Source: CBDAPX01 sp965198725 (GTDB lineage Bacteria; Pseudomonadota; Alphaproteobacteria; Rhodobacterales; Rhodobacteraceae). Taken from it: a stretch of DNA of 64,000 nt. The translations under genes were made by a program, and so were the position numbers. The notes beneath the pieces were generated by a model that had not been told where the DNA came from, did not search any database, and was given only the letters and a program-made list of their open reading frames with translations. Of the stretch, positions 41,622 to 51,212 are shown in pieces (position 1 is the stretch's first letter; every line of letters begins with the position of its first letter). The stretch covers positions 2,604,001-2,668,000 of the forward strand of contig CBDAPX010000001.1 in assembly GCA_965198725.1 (NCBI GenBank). The letters run 5' to 3'.

Positions 41622-43892
41622 GTGGCAAGCCGGTCACAGAAGAATATTGTGGTGACGCTTAGTCGCCTGTGGCGTCGGCGGCGTGTGCAAAATGCTGCCA
41701 CGTTGGGGCTGGTCGCGCTGGCGCCTGTTCTGGTCCTGTCGACGTTTTTGATCCTTGGCCCGCTGGATCAGGGATCGGCCACGCCCGCGCTGCGCGCAAT
41801 CCTTTTGGCGGACCTCGTTTATGTCCTTGTCGTGGCAACGCTCGTGCTTGCCCAGATGGCGCGCCTTTTTGCGGCGCGGCGGGCGCAATCGGCGGGGTCG
41901 CGTCTGCACCTGCGCCTGATCGGTGTGTTCGCGCTTTTGGCGCTGATCCCAACGGTTACCGTTGCCATTTTTGCAGGGCTGACCGTGAATATCGGGCTCG
42001 AAGGCTGGTTTTCGGACCGCGTTCGACAAGTGGTTGGCAGCTCTTTGGCCGCAGCTGAGGCCTATGAACAAGAACAGCGGCGCGATCTTCAGGAAGACGC
42101 CATGGCCTTGTCCCGGTATCTGAATCAGGCGCGGAATGTCAGTTTCTTTATGAATGACGCGGAACTGCGTGTTGTATTGACCCAAGGCCAAGGCCAAATT
42201 CAGCGCGGATTGCGTGAGGCCTATGTGCTCGACGGTACTGGCGATATCCGTGCACGAGGTGAACGGTCGTATCTTTTTGATTTTGAACAACCCAGCGCAA
42301 CAGAATTCATCCAGGCCAATCAGGATGGCGTCCTGATCATTCAGGATTGGGACAATAACGAGTTTCGCGCGCTGGTGCCCCTGGAAAACTACGTCGACCG
42401 GTTTCTTTATGTCAGCCGCGATGTGGACGGCGAAATCCTCAGCCTGCTGGATGAGACACAGGAAACCATTCGGCTGTATCAGCAATTGGAAAGCGAACGG
42501 GGGCGGGTTCTCTTTGAATTTGGCCTTCTATACCTCGCTTTTGCGGTCATTCTGGTTCTGGCAGCCATATGGCTGGGACTATGGTTTGCGGAACGATTGT
42601 CCCGGCCTGTGGGTCGCCTGACAGGCGCGGCACAACGGGTCGGAACCGGCGATCTTGACGTACAGGTGATTGAGGACGATGGCGATGATGAGATCGCCAT
42701 GTTGGGGCGGTACTTTAACCAGATGACCCGGCAATTGAAGGGTCAACGCGAAAAGCTGCTCGAAAACACGCATCAGATTGAACGGCGTCGACGCCTATTT
42801 GATTCCGTTCTGTCGTCGGTCACGTCGGGCGTTGTCGGGTTGGGGGCGGATGGTAAGATCACCTTCGTCAACCGATCTGCCGAAGACCTGTTGGGCTGGT
42901 CGGGCGAGGATCATCCGGTGGATTTAGTCGTGGCTGTGCCGGAATTCGGACCGCTGTTGGACACTTTGACCGGTGAGCGGCGCGAAGTTGTGCAGGGCGA
43001 GGTCAAGGTGATGCGGCAGGGGCGTATGGAAAACCTGCTGGTCCGGATGGCAACGCGGCGTGGCGATGACAACCGGCTGGAAGGCTATGTTGTTGCCTTT
43101 GACGATGTAACCGATCTGGTGTCCGCGCAACGCATGGCAGCATGGGGAGATGTGGCCCGTCGCATCGCGCATGAGATCAAGAACCCGCTGACGCCCATTC
43201 AGCTAAGCGCCGAACGGATCAAACGGAAATTTGCGCCGGTTGTTGGTGAGGACAGTGACCGACTGGAATCTATGACCGAAGTGATCGTGCGGCAAACCAA
43301 CGATCTGCGCCGCATCGTGGATGAGTTTTCCAAATTTGCACGGATGCCGGAACCGGATCGCAAGACCGAAAACCTGACCCAGATTTTGCGGGATGCGGTT
43401 CTGTTGCAGGAAAACGGTCAACCCAATGTCCGATTTGCGCTCGAAATGCCGGATGACACGATCTTCAGCAGCGTGGATTCCACGATGATCGGTCAGGCGG
43501 TCACCAATCTTTTGAAGAACGCAGGCGAGGCGATCGAAACCCGGCAGTCAAAAGGCGTTTCCGAAGATTTCCAGCCCGAGGTGCGGGTGACCGTTACCAA
43601 TTATGGGCACGAAGCCGAAATCCGCATCGCTGATAATGGCATCGGCTTTCCGGTGGATCGGTCGCGGCTCTTTGAGCCTTATGTGACGACCCGCGAGGCA
43701 GGGACGGGGTTAGGTCTGCCCATCGTCAAAAAGATCATCGAAGAACATGGTGGGCGACTGACGCTGGAAGACGCACCCGCCTTTGACACCAGCGGTCACG
43801 TCGGCGCGATGACGGTGATCATTCTTCCCATTACGGGCGAGCAGGGCGACCTGGCGCCGCCAAAAACCAAAAAAACAGAAAAGCAGGACTGA
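41622..43892 (+). CDS. ntrY: Membrane sensor histidine kinase NtrY
   Basis: NtrY partners NtrX in nitrogen, redox and envelope-linked control. The 756-residue protein has two N-terminal helices, a third near residue 90, a periplasmic region of about 190 residues and another helix near residue 300 (LAFAVILVLAAIWLGLWF). HAMP (LSRPVGRLTGAAQRVG) and PAS domains follow, then the H-box RRIAHEIKNPLTPIQLS, the N-box VTNLLKNAGEAI and GTGLGLPIV. The start is GTG at 41622 with GAGG upstream. About 100 bases separate it from ntrC. Confidence 0.95.
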   Translation: MASRSQKNIVVTLSRLWRRRRVQNAATLGLVALAPVLVLSTFLILGPLDQGSATPALRAILLADLVYVLVVATLVLAQMARLFAARRAQSAGSRLHLRLIGVFALLALIPTVTVAIFAGLTVNIGLEGWFSDRVRQVVGSSLAAAEAYEQEQRRDLQEDAMALSRYLNQARNVSFFMNDAELRVVLTQGQGQIQRGLREAYVLDGTGDIRARGERSYLFDFEQPSATEFIQANQDGVLIIQDWDNNEFRALVPLENYVDRFLYVSRDVDGEILSLLDETQETIRLYQQLESERGRVLFEFGLLYLAFAVILVLAAIWLGLWFAERLSRPVGRLTGAAQRVGTGDLDVQVIEDDGDDEIAMLGRYFNQMTRQLKGQREKLLENTHQIERRRRLFDSVLSSVTSGVVGLGADGKITFVNRSAEDLLGWSGEDHPVDLVVAVPEFGPLLDTLTGERREVVQGEVKVMRQGRMENLLVRMATRRGDDNRLEGYVVAFDDVTDLVSAQRMAAWGDVARRIAHEIKNPLTPIQLSAERIKRKFAPVVGEDSDRLESMTEVIVRQTNDLRRIVDEFSKFARMPEPDRKTENLTQILRDAVLLQENGQPNVRFALEMPDDTIFSSVDSTMIGQAVTNLLKNAGEAIETRQSKGVSEDFQPEVRVTVTNYGHEAEIRIADNGIGFPVDRSRLFEPYVTTREAGTGLGLPIVKKIIEEHGGRLTLEDAPAFDTSGHVGAMTVIILPITGEQGDLAPPKTKKTEKQD

Positions 43893-43893
43893 C

Positions 43894-45306
43894 ATGAGCG
43901 ATATTTTGATTGTTGATGACGAACGTGACATCCGCGAACTGGTCGGAGATATTCTGGAAGACGAAGGGTTTTCCACGCGCCTTGCCGGTAATTCCGATGC
44001 CTGCATGACGGCGATCCAAGACGAACAACCCGCGCTGCTGATCCTCGATATCTGGCTTAAAGACAGCAACATGGACGGGATCGATATTCTGAAGATCGTC
44101 AAACGCGATTATCCGGATGTGCCGGTGGTCATCATATCCGGGCATGGGAACATCGAGATCGCCGTCGCCGCCATCAAGCAAGGCGCTTATGACTTCATTG
44201 AAAAGCCTTTCAACATCGATCAGTTGATGGTTGTCATCCGCCGCGCCATGGAAACATCGCGCCTGCGTCGGGAAAACAGCACCCTGCGTCAGAGAGAAAG
44301 CGGCATGACCGAAATGGTTGGGGCCAGCCACGCCTATCGCACCTTGCAACAACAGCTTGACAAGGTCACCAAATCCAACGGGCGCGTCATGCTCAAAGGC
44401 CCGGCTGGCAGCGGCAAGGAGGTTGCGGCGCGCTATATCCACGCAAATTCCAACCGTTCCAGCGCGCCTTTCGTGACGGTCAACTGCGCAGGCGTCGAAC
44501 CGGACCGGGTCGAAGAGGTTCTCTTTGGCCGTGAGACGGCTGAAAGAGGGGTCGAGCAGGGGCTGTTGGAACAGGCCAATGGCGGTATCGTTTATTTCGA
44601 CGAAGTGGCCGATATGCCGATTGGCACACAGTCCAAGATTTTGCGGGTTCTGGTCGACCAGCAATTCCAACGCGTGGGCGGTGCGGATCGCATTCGCGTT
44701 GATCTGCGGGTGATTTCCAGCACGAACCGGAACCTTGAAGAAGAGATCGCCAATGGCACGTTCCGCGAGGAACTGTTCCACCGCCTGAACGTGGTCCCGA
44801 TCGATGTGCCCTCACTGGAAGATCGACGTGAGGATATCCCGGTTCTGGCCGAATACTTCATCACGCATTTCAACGATGCCCAAGGCTTGCCGCTGCGCGC
44901 GTTGACCGATGAGGCGATTGCGTTGCTGCAAACCATGGTCTGGCCGGGCAATGTGCGTCAGCTCAAGAACCTGATCGAACGGGTGCTGATTCTCGGCGAT
45001 GGCAGCGGCGGGATCGAAGCCAACGAATTGCCTTCCGATCAGGGGTCCGAACCGGATGAGGGCCGCGTTGTGCTGTCCGGTGCCTTGGCCGCCTTGTCCT
45101 TGCGTGAGGCCCGCGAGGCGTTTGAACGGGAATACCTGTTGACCCAGATCAACCGGTTTGGCGGCAATATCAGCCGGACGGCCTCCTTTGTCGGAATGGA
45201 ACGCAGCGCGCTGCACCGCAAACTGAAATCCCTGGGCGTGGTCACATCCTCCAAATCCGGCGCCCGCGTGGCGCATCTGGATGAGCCGGTCGAGGCGGTT
45301 GATTAG
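43894..45306 (+). CDS. ntrX: Response regulator NtrX
   Basis: The 470-residue regulator has a receiver domain (LIVDDERDIRELVGDI, phospho-Asp in LLILDIWLKD). An AAA+ domain follows (LKGPAGSGKEVAARYIH, VYFDEVADMPIGTQ), then a C-terminal Fis-like helix (NISRTASFVGMERSALHRKL). No GAFTGA sequence is present; the corresponding segment reads LFGRETAERGVEQGLLEQ. NtrX of related alphaproteobacteria such as Brucella also lacks it. It starts one base after the ntrY stop. Confidence 0.95.
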   Translation: MSDILIVDDERDIRELVGDILEDEGFSTRLAGNSDACMTAIQDEQPALLILDIWLKDSNMDGIDILKIVKRDYPDVPVVIISGHGNIEIAVAAIKQGAYDFIEKPFNIDQLMVVIRRAMETSRLRRENSTLRQRESGMTEMVGASHAYRTLQQQLDKVTKSNGRVMLKGPAGSGKEVAARYIHANSNRSSAPFVTVNCAGVEPDRVEEVLFGRETAERGVEQGLLEQANGGIVYFDEVADMPIGTQSKILRVLVDQQFQRVGGADRIRVDLRVISSTNRNLEEEIANGTFREELFHRLNVVPIDVPSLEDRREDIPVLAEYFITHFNDAQGLPLRALTDEAIALLQTMVWPGNVRQLKNLIERVLILGDGSGGIEANELPSDQGSEPDEGRVVLSGALAALSLREAREAFEREYLLTQINRFGGNISRTASFVGMERSALHRKLKSLGVVTSSKSGARVAHLDEPVEAVD

Positions 45307-45661
45307 GGCGATATCGGGTTGGTTGTCACAATCTGTGTGCGTTAATGCTCTTAACTAAGGGAATTCAGGCAGGATTGGCTGGTTCCGCTTGGGGTTCGTG
45401 TGCCGGGAAGCGTGAAATCCGACACCCATGAATTTGGCGCATCTGCTTCGCTTGGACGCGCAGGAGATCCCCCACTGCGTGCTTGCCTGCAAGCGCAATT
45501 GGTACAGGCGAAAAGGGGGCGCTCAATTGGAGCTTCGAATGTCTGCTTTGCGGAAGAAGCCGTCGTTTAAACCAATTGATCCAATGTCCGCTTCAACGCC
45601 CGCAGGTATGCCAAGAGACCGCTGGCACGAAATCAGTTTGATCGGGAACGTCGGATTCCAA
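45307..45661. other. Gene-free stretch after ntrX
   Basis: This 355-base region holds no gene I can support. A 96-residue open frame (45428-45718) has no family features and runs into the convergent HxlR gene. The text looks like Roseobacter intergenic or remnant sequence. It marks the left edge of the cassette inserted between ntrX and trkA. Confidence 0.5.
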
Positions 45662-46381
45662 TCATTGAGACCTGAGCACCGTTTGTTCCGAGGGACGCTT
45701 TTTTATTTTGGACACTGAACTCAGCCCCAACCAATTGGCAACATCCCGAGCAAACCGTGGCGGACCGTCAACAAAAAATCGACCTTCGTCTTGTGCCTGA
45801 AGGATGGGAAGCCAGCCCATCCAGACGCGCGTGAAATCCTTGACCCCAGTTTCTATGGTAACATCGACTTCGTGGCCGGGATCGATGTAGCAGACATCAA
45901 TCTCTCCGTTTTCGACCACAAGCCAGTGATCCGTCTTACCTTCGGGGCCGTCAGGGAAGTGAAAATGGAGTACAAATGGGTTCACCAGATCGAGAGGCAA
46001 CTGTAAATTCCTGCGCACATCCCACATCAGAAAGTCCGTATCTACATCTTCTAGCGAGGGTTCGGTGTCGATCCATTCCTGGCCCCATTCTGCAACGCTG
46101 CGCACGATCGGACCCAGCGACTTCCCAGCCTCGGTCAGGCGGTAATGCGTGGGCCTTCCGCGTCCTTCTGCATGTCGCGTCACCAAGCCCGCGGCGTCAA
46201 GGTCTTTCAGACGTTGAGACAGCATACTGCGCGACATCAGCGGCACACCACGCGCGATATCGTTGAACTGTGTTGAGCCTTCTAGCAATTCACGCAGCAG
46301 CAACAGTGTCCAGCGGGTGCCGACGATCTCCGCCGCGATCGACAGCGGACAATATTGTCCGTAGTGCGGTCGTTTCTGCAT
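45662..46381 (-). CDS. HxlR-type winged-helix regulator with extra C-terminal domain
   Basis: Residues 1-105 are an HxlR winged helix (YCPLSIAAEIVGTRWTLLLLREL, MSRSMLSQRLKDLDAAGLV, TEAGKSLGPIVRSVAEW). The remaining roughly 135 residues resemble an SCP2-like lipid- or ligand-binding domain and are absent from most HxlR proteins. HxlR regulators respond to reactive electrophiles or other small molecules. The ATG at 46381 is preferred; a GTG three codons earlier is possible. It is divergent from the DUF4242/PPOX pair, which it may regulate. Confidence 0.85.
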   Translation of the reverse strand: MQKRPHYGQYCPLSIAAEIVGTRWTLLLLRELLEGSTQFNDIARGVPLMSRSMLSQRLKDLDAAGLVTRHAEGRGRPTHYRLTEAGKSLGPIVRSVAEWGQEWIDTEPSLEDVDTDFLMWDVRRNLQLPLDLVNPFVLHFHFPDGPEGKTDHWLVVENGEIDVCYIDPGHEVDVTIETGVKDFTRVWMGWLPILQAQDEGRFFVDGPPRFARDVANWLGLSSVSKIKKRPSEQTVLRSQ

Positions 46382-46524
46382 GACTTTCACTCTATTGTCG
46401 ATGTTTCTACCATAACTTCAGCAGTTCTGAGGGCTAGTTCGAAAACCGGACTGGACGAAATATGACTTGGGCCCGCACTTTCGCACGGACCCGCCGATAA
46501 TCGGGGGCCATGCAGGAGGATGAC

Positions 46525-46800
46525 ATGAAGAAGTACGTAATCGAAAGAGATAATCCCGAGGCTGGGAAGATGAGCGACGCGGATGCCGTGGCGGCCGCTC
46601 AGAACTCAAACGCTGCGTTGGCCCAGCTCGCCCCGACAGTCCAATGGCAGCACAGCCATGTGGCGGGTGATAAGATTTTCTGTATCTACCTCGCCGACAA
46701 TGAGGCCGCGATCCGCAAACACTCAGAAATTAGCGGCATTCCGATCACAGCGATCTACCCTGTGGACCGCGTGATGGATCCTTCTTCTGCACTGGCGTGA
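46525..46800 (+). CDS. DUF4242 domain protein
   Basis: The 91-residue protein starts MKKYVIERDNPEAGKM after a strong AGGAGGA Shine-Dalgarno sequence. It carries the ferredoxin-like DUF4242 pattern, including WQHSHVAGDKIFCIYLADNEAAIRKHSE (read as adjacent segments). Relatives of this family (SCO4226 of Streptomyces) bind nickel, and some are located near oxidative stress genes. Its TGA lies eight bases before the preferred start of the oxidase-like gene, so the two form an operon. Confidence 0.8.
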   Translation: MKKYVIERDNPEAGKMSDADAVAAAQNSNAALAQLAPTVQWQHSHVAGDKIFCIYLADNEAAIRKHSEISGIPITAIYPVDRVMDPSSALA

Positions 46801-46808
46801 GGTTTGAC

Positions 46809-47450
46809 ATGGCTGATGTGTTTGGCATTTCCGTTGAGGAAGAAATCACCACACAGGAGGGCCTGCGGACCCACCGTAACCCGCCGTCGCGCTTCGTAGC
46901 CAATAAGGTCATTGGGCATGTTGATGACCTGGCACGCCGCTTCATTGCGGCTTCAACCATGGTGGTGCTGGCAACCCGGCGGCAGGACGGTGGCGTCGAT
47001 ATGACACCGCGAGGCGACCCGTCAGGTTTCGTGCAGATTCTGAACGATCGGGTCATCGCCTTGCCTGACCGGCTTGGCAACAATCGAGCCGATGCGTTCG
47101 AGAATATCCTGCGCGATCCTGGTGTCGGTCTTTACTTCATCATCCCGGGTCACAGGGACAGTCTGCGGATTTCGGGGCAGGCAAGAATTGTACGCGACAC
47201 AAAATTGATGCGCCAAATGGAAGCACGAGGGCACGTCCCCGATCTTGCGATCTTGGTTCAGGTCGATGCGTTGCTCAGCCACTGTCCTAAGGCTTTCGTT
47301 CGCGCCGGAATGTGGGAGCAAGATGCCTGGCCCGATCTGAGCGACGTGCCGTCCGCCGGAGAGTTTCTCAAGGTTCATGGTAGCTTGCCTGATCCATTGG
47401 CAGATGTTGACGGCATCGTAGAAAAAGACGGCCAGACCCGGCTTTATTGA
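46809..47450 (+). CDS. Pyridoxamine 5'-phosphate oxidase-like FMN-binding protein (MSMEG_1061 type)
   Basis: The 213-residue split-barrel flavin protein has STMVVLATRRQDGGVDMTPRGD, LPDRLGNNRADAFENIL and the C-terminal HCPKAFVRAGMW, which together resemble the MSMEG_1061/PPOX group. Such enzymes bind FMN or F420 and reduce or detoxify small molecules; the substrate is unknown. The preferred ATG is 46809; a GTG at 46797 overlaps the upstream stop. It is the second gene of the HxlR-controlled pair. Confidence 0.85.
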   Translation: MADVFGISVEEEITTQEGLRTHRNPPSRFVANKVIGHVDDLARRFIAASTMVVLATRRQDGGVDMTPRGDPSGFVQILNDRVIALPDRLGNNRADAFENILRDPGVGLYFIIPGHRDSLRISGQARIVRDTKLMRQMEARGHVPDLAILVQVDALLSHCPKAFVRAGMWEQDAWPDLSDVPSAGEFLKVHGSLPDPLADVDGIVEKDGQTRLY

Positions 47451-47595
47451 AACGAGACCAATAAGTCGCAATTCGTGTGAAGTGCAGCATTTGGAACTTT
47501 GGGCTCATTCCTTCCATTTGCCGCGCTGCGGAGATCGTGTTACAGACTGAGCGTCGGGTTGGGTTCCATGACTAATTCTGCTCCGACAGACCTGC

Positions 47596-48072
47596 TCAGC
47601 CGGCGTTCAGGATCTGGTAACTGCCGTCGTCGTTCCTAATGAAACAGCTTGAGGGGCCGAGTGTTGGCAGGACGGTTGTGCGTGCGGCGGTGACGCGGGA
47701 TTTCACGTCTGGCGAGCAGGAGGCGATTTCGACGCGGCCATAGCCCAGATCGGCCATGCATTGGTCGGTCACCCGCTGGCGCAGGCCTTTGTTGACGTCG
47801 ACGGAATAGACCCCGCCATCTGCCCAATAACCGCTAGTACGATAACACCTGCCATCGCTGCGACACCGGTTATAGCCCGGGTAATACACCGGTGCCCTTT
47901 GCCGGATTTCCGTTGCAACGGGTGCGTCTTTCAGCGCTTTGACCTCGCAACTGGTGGTGTCCCGGTTCAGGCGCGATACGGTCTCACCGGGTTTGTAGTA
48001 GGTGGTCAGGGGGCTGCAGCCGGCACAGATCAGGCCCGCCAGACAGCTCATACGCAGGAGTTTTTGCCACAT
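47596..48072 (-). CDS. Lipoprotein of unknown function
   Basis: The 158-residue protein begins WQKLLRMSCLAGLICAGCSP, a lipoprotein signal peptide with lipobox LICAGC. The mature part is rich in Y, R and C (YYPGYNRCRSDGRCYR) with about six more cysteines that may form disulfides. The ATG at 48072 has the GGAGG Shine-Dalgarno sequence; an in-frame ATG seven codons earlier has none. No family is recognised. It is divergent from trkA. Confidence 0.75.
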   Translation of the reverse strand: MWQKLLRMSCLAGLICAGCSPLTTYYKPGETVSRLNRDTTSCEVKALKDAPVATEIRQRAPVYYPGYNRCRSDGRCYRTSGYWADGGVYSVDVNKGLRQRVTDQCMADLGYGRVEIASCSPDVKSRVTAARTTVLPTLGPSSCFIRNDDGSYQILNAG

Positions 48073-48167
48073 AATCCGCCTCCAAACCCGCAAGAAGACA
48101 ATTGATTTGACCCCCTCTCAGGGTTCTGCCATTCAAAAGCCTTGTCAAGGCGTCCCAGGAAGCGCGT

Positions 48168-49544
48168 ATGAAAGTGATCATTTGTGGGGCTGGTCAGGTG
48201 GGGTGGCAAATCGCCCGCCATTTGTCTGGCGAATTGAACGACGTCACGGTCGTTGACAATAACCCTGATCTTGTACGGCGGGCGACAGATACGCTCGATG
48301 TCCAGGGGATAGCGGGCTTTGCCAGCTATCCGGATGTTCTGGACCGGGCCGGGGCGCGGGATGCGGATATGATCATTGCCGCAACCCATTCGGACGAGGT
48401 GAACATGGTCACCTGTCAGGTGGCGCATTCGGTTTTTGCCATTAACCGGAAAATTGCGCGGTTGCGGGCCCAGTCCTATCTGACAGCGATTTATTCGGAT
48501 CTCTACCGTCGCGATCATCTGCCGATCGATGTGGTGATCAGCCCGGAACGTGAGGTTGCCGAAGCGGCGATGCAGCGGCTGTCGGCCCCCGCCGCCTTTG
48601 ACACGGAAACTTTCATGGATGGCAAGGCGCAACTGTTGGGCATTGTGCTGGACGAGGATTGTCCGGTGGTGAACACACCGCTGCGCCAGTTGACGGACCT
48701 TTTTTCCACCTTGCGCACCATTGTGGTGGGCATCCGCCGCGAAGGCACTTTGTTTGCGCCCGAAGCGGATGACCAGTTGTTTGTCGGTGACGAATGTTAC
48801 GTCTTTATACACCGCGACGACGTGCCCCGCACCTTGGAAGTTTTTGGCAAGAAAGAAGCCAAACAGGACCGGATGGTCATCGTCGGTGGCGGCAATGTGG
48901 GTCTGGCGGTCGCGCGCGCGCTGGAAGGCAGCACATCCCGCATTCGCGCCAAGATCATTGAAAAGTCGATGGATTGCGCCGAACGCGCTGCGGCGGCGTT
49001 GGAACGGACCATCGTTTTACATGGCGACGGATTGGACGGCGCGTTGCTGCAAGAGGCCGGCATTGGCCGCGCCGATGCGATGCTGGCGGTAACGGATGAC
49101 GACAAAACCAACATGTTGTCCGCAGTTCGGGCCAAAGCGGCGGGTTGCCCGATGGCCATTGCACTGATCAACGATCCGACCTTGGTGCCGATGATGGGGC
49201 CCTTGGGGATTGATGCCTATATCAACCCGCGTGCCACCACGGTGAGTTCCATCCTGCTGCACATCCGGCATGGACGGGTGCGGGCCGTTTATTCAATCGG
49301 CGATGCCGAGGCCGAGATTATCGAAGCTGAAGTTCTGTCGACATCGCCCATGGCCGGCCAGCTGATCCGGGATATCGACTTTCCCGAAGGTGCCCTGGTT
49401 GGTGGCGTGATGAAAAACGGCGAGGTTGTGCGGGCCGTGGGCAAGCTGCGCATCGATGCCGGTGACATCGTGTCGATTTTTGCCATGGCCGACGATGTAA
49501 AAGAGGTCGAGCGGCTGTTGCAGGTCTCGATCGACTATTTCTAA
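48168..49544 (+). CDS. trkA: Trk potassium uptake regulator TrkA
   Basis: TrkA is the cytoplasmic NAD-binding subunit of the Trk K+ channel. The 458-residue protein has two RCK repeats, each with a Rossmann motif (IICGAGQVGWQIA at the start, VIVGGGNVGLAVA near residue 236), and paired TrkA-C domains. In alphaproteobacteria it lies near the ntr genes. Its TAA is directly followed by the trkH ATG. Confidence 0.95.
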   Translation: MKVIICGAGQVGWQIARHLSGELNDVTVVDNNPDLVRRATDTLDVQGIAGFASYPDVLDRAGARDADMIIAATHSDEVNMVTCQVAHSVFAINRKIARLRAQSYLTAIYSDLYRRDHLPIDVVISPEREVAEAAMQRLSAPAAFDTETFMDGKAQLLGIVLDEDCPVVNTPLRQLTDLFSTLRTIVVGIRREGTLFAPEADDQLFVGDECYVFIHRDDVPRTLEVFGKKEAKQDRMVIVGGGNVGLAVARALEGSTSRIRAKIIEKSMDCAERAAAALERTIVLHGDGLDGALLQEAGIGRADAMLAVTDDDKTNMLSAVRAKAAGCPMAIALINDPTLVPMMGPLGIDAYINPRATTVSSILLHIRHGRVRAVYSIGDAEAEIIEAEVLSTSPMAGQLIRDIDFPEGALVGGVMKNGEVVRAVGKLRIDAGDIVSIFAMADDVKEVERLLQVSIDYF

Positions 49545-51077
49545 ATGGCGCGCGCGGTCCGCAACACCAGTCTGATTGCCAAGCTGCCCTTGTTTCAGCT
49601 GATCGTCGGTCTTGCGGCCCTGTCGATGTTTGTTCCTGCGGGCCATGCGATGGTTCTGGGCGACGAAGGCATTGCCCGCGCGTTTTTCTATTCTGGTGTT
49701 GTGGGCCTTTTCGTGGTCACGCTGATCGCTTTTGCGGATAACACCAATGAAAAGCCGCACCGGGCGCTAGGCCAGCTGTTGTCGCTTTTGGCGACTTTTG
49801 TGTTGTTGCCGTTCTTTCTGGCGTTGCCGGTTTATGACGCGTTGCGGAATACATCCTATTTCAACGCCTATTTCGAGATGGTCAGCGCGCTGACGACTAC
49901 TGGATTTGAAACCTTCAACCCGGGCCGGTTGACCCCAACGCTGCATCTGTGGCGGGCGCAGGTCGGATGGATGGGCGGTTTGCTGATGTGGATTGCCGCC
50001 TCGGCCGTTCTGGCACCGCTGAGCCTTGGTGGGTTCGAGGTGACGGCGCGTGGAGAGCCGGGCAGAGGCGATGCGGGCCCGGGACTGAGACTGCGTGTCG
50101 ACCCACGCCAAAGGCTTATCCGAATTACCCGGACGCTGGTTCCGGTCTATGTCGGTCTGACCGGGGCGCTTTGGATTTTGTTATTATTGGCGGGCGAGCC
50201 GCCGTTGACGGCGATCACCCATGCGATGTCGGTGATGTCCACCTCTGGGATTTCGCCGATCGGAGGAACCGAAAACGCGGCATCCGGATGGGCGGGCGAA
50301 GCCGTTATCTTCCTGTTTATGTTCTTTGCTCTGTCGAGGCTGACGTTTTCAGCAGACACGGTAACCAAAGGGTACGCCCGTCTCGACAAAGACCCGGAGT
50401 TTCGCAACGGCCTGATGTTGGTGATCGTGGTGCCGTTGATCCTGTTTCTTCGGCATTTTCTGGGCGCATACGAGTTCACGGCGCAAGGCGACATCATTGC
50501 CGGGTTAAATGCCCTTTGGGGCAGCATGTTCACGGTTCTGTCGTTCCTCAGCACCACAGGGTTTGTCAGCGATAGCTGGCAAGATGCGCAGGCTTGGTCC
50601 GGGCTGGAAAGCTCAGGGTTGATCTTGATGGGGCTCGCCCTGATGGGGGGCGGCGTGGCCACGACCGCCGGTGGTGTTAAGTTGTTGCGGGTTTTTGCGC
50701 TTTACTTGAATGGCTTGCGCGAAATGGAAAAGCTGGTCCATCCGTCTTCTGTCAGCCGCGCGCGGCCGGCAAGCCGGCGCATTCAGGCCAACGGAGCCTT
50801 TATCGCTTGGGTCATTTTCATGCTGTTTGCATTGTCCTTGGCGGTGGTGTCCATCTTGTTGGCAGCCCAGGGGTTGTCCTTTGAACAAGCCATCCTTTTG
50901 AGCGTTTCCAGTCTGTCGACTACGGGTCCGCTTGTGGAAGTGGCAGGCGATGAAACCTTGCGCCTTTCGGAACTGGATGTTGCGGCAAAGCTCGTTCTGG
51001 TGGTTGCGATGGTTTTGGGACGGCTTGAAACGCTGGCAATTATTGCTTTGTTGACACCAAACCTGTGGCGTAGCTGA
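49545..51077 (+). CDS. trkH: Trk potassium channel subunit TrkH
   Basis: TrkH forms the membrane K+ pore. The 510-residue protein has about ten helices and four pore-loop repeats with filter sequences such as ALTTTGFETF, VMSTSGISPIGG, FLSTTGFVSD and SLSTTGPLVE. The start directly abuts the trkA stop. It is the functional partner of TrkA. Confidence 0.94.
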   Translation: MARAVRNTSLIAKLPLFQLIVGLAALSMFVPAGHAMVLGDEGIARAFFYSGVVGLFVVTLIAFADNTNEKPHRALGQLLSLLATFVLLPFFLALPVYDALRNTSYFNAYFEMVSALTTTGFETFNPGRLTPTLHLWRAQVGWMGGLLMWIAASAVLAPLSLGGFEVTARGEPGRGDAGPGLRLRVDPRQRLIRITRTLVPVYVGLTGALWILLLLAGEPPLTAITHAMSVMSTSGISPIGGTENAASGWAGEAVIFLFMFFALSRLTFSADTVTKGYARLDKDPEFRNGLMLVIVVPLILFLRHFLGAYEFTAQGDIIAGLNALWGSMFTVLSFLSTTGFVSDSWQDAQAWSGLESSGLILMGLALMGGGVATTAGGVKLLRVFALYLNGLREMEKLVHPSSVSRARPASRRIQANGAFIAWVIFMLFALSLAVVSILLAAQGLSFEQAILLSVSSLSTTGPLVEVAGDETLRLSELDVAAKLVLVVAMVLGRLETLAIIALLTPNLWRS

Positions 51078-51212
51078 CACGACCGCTTGACACATCACTG
51101 AAACGACTGATTTTTGTGGGTGGTAACTCTGACCGCGCCGCTCCATAGTGGCGGCGGAGGGACGCGTTGGTCCGCAATGCGTAACAAGAACAAAGGCGAG
51201 ATAAAAAGAATT

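Noticed and set aside
45341..45357. CtrA box after ntrX (TTAA...TTAAC)
   Set aside because: The spacer is five bases instead of seven.
45428..45718. 96-residue open frame after ntrX
   Set aside because: It has no family features and no ribosome binding site, and it runs across the 3' end of the convergent HxlR gene.
48842..48865. A third copy of the 26-bp repeat (GGCAAGAAAGAAGCC)
   Set aside because: The similarity is limited to AAGAAAGAAGC and lies inside trkA coding sequence in its frame.
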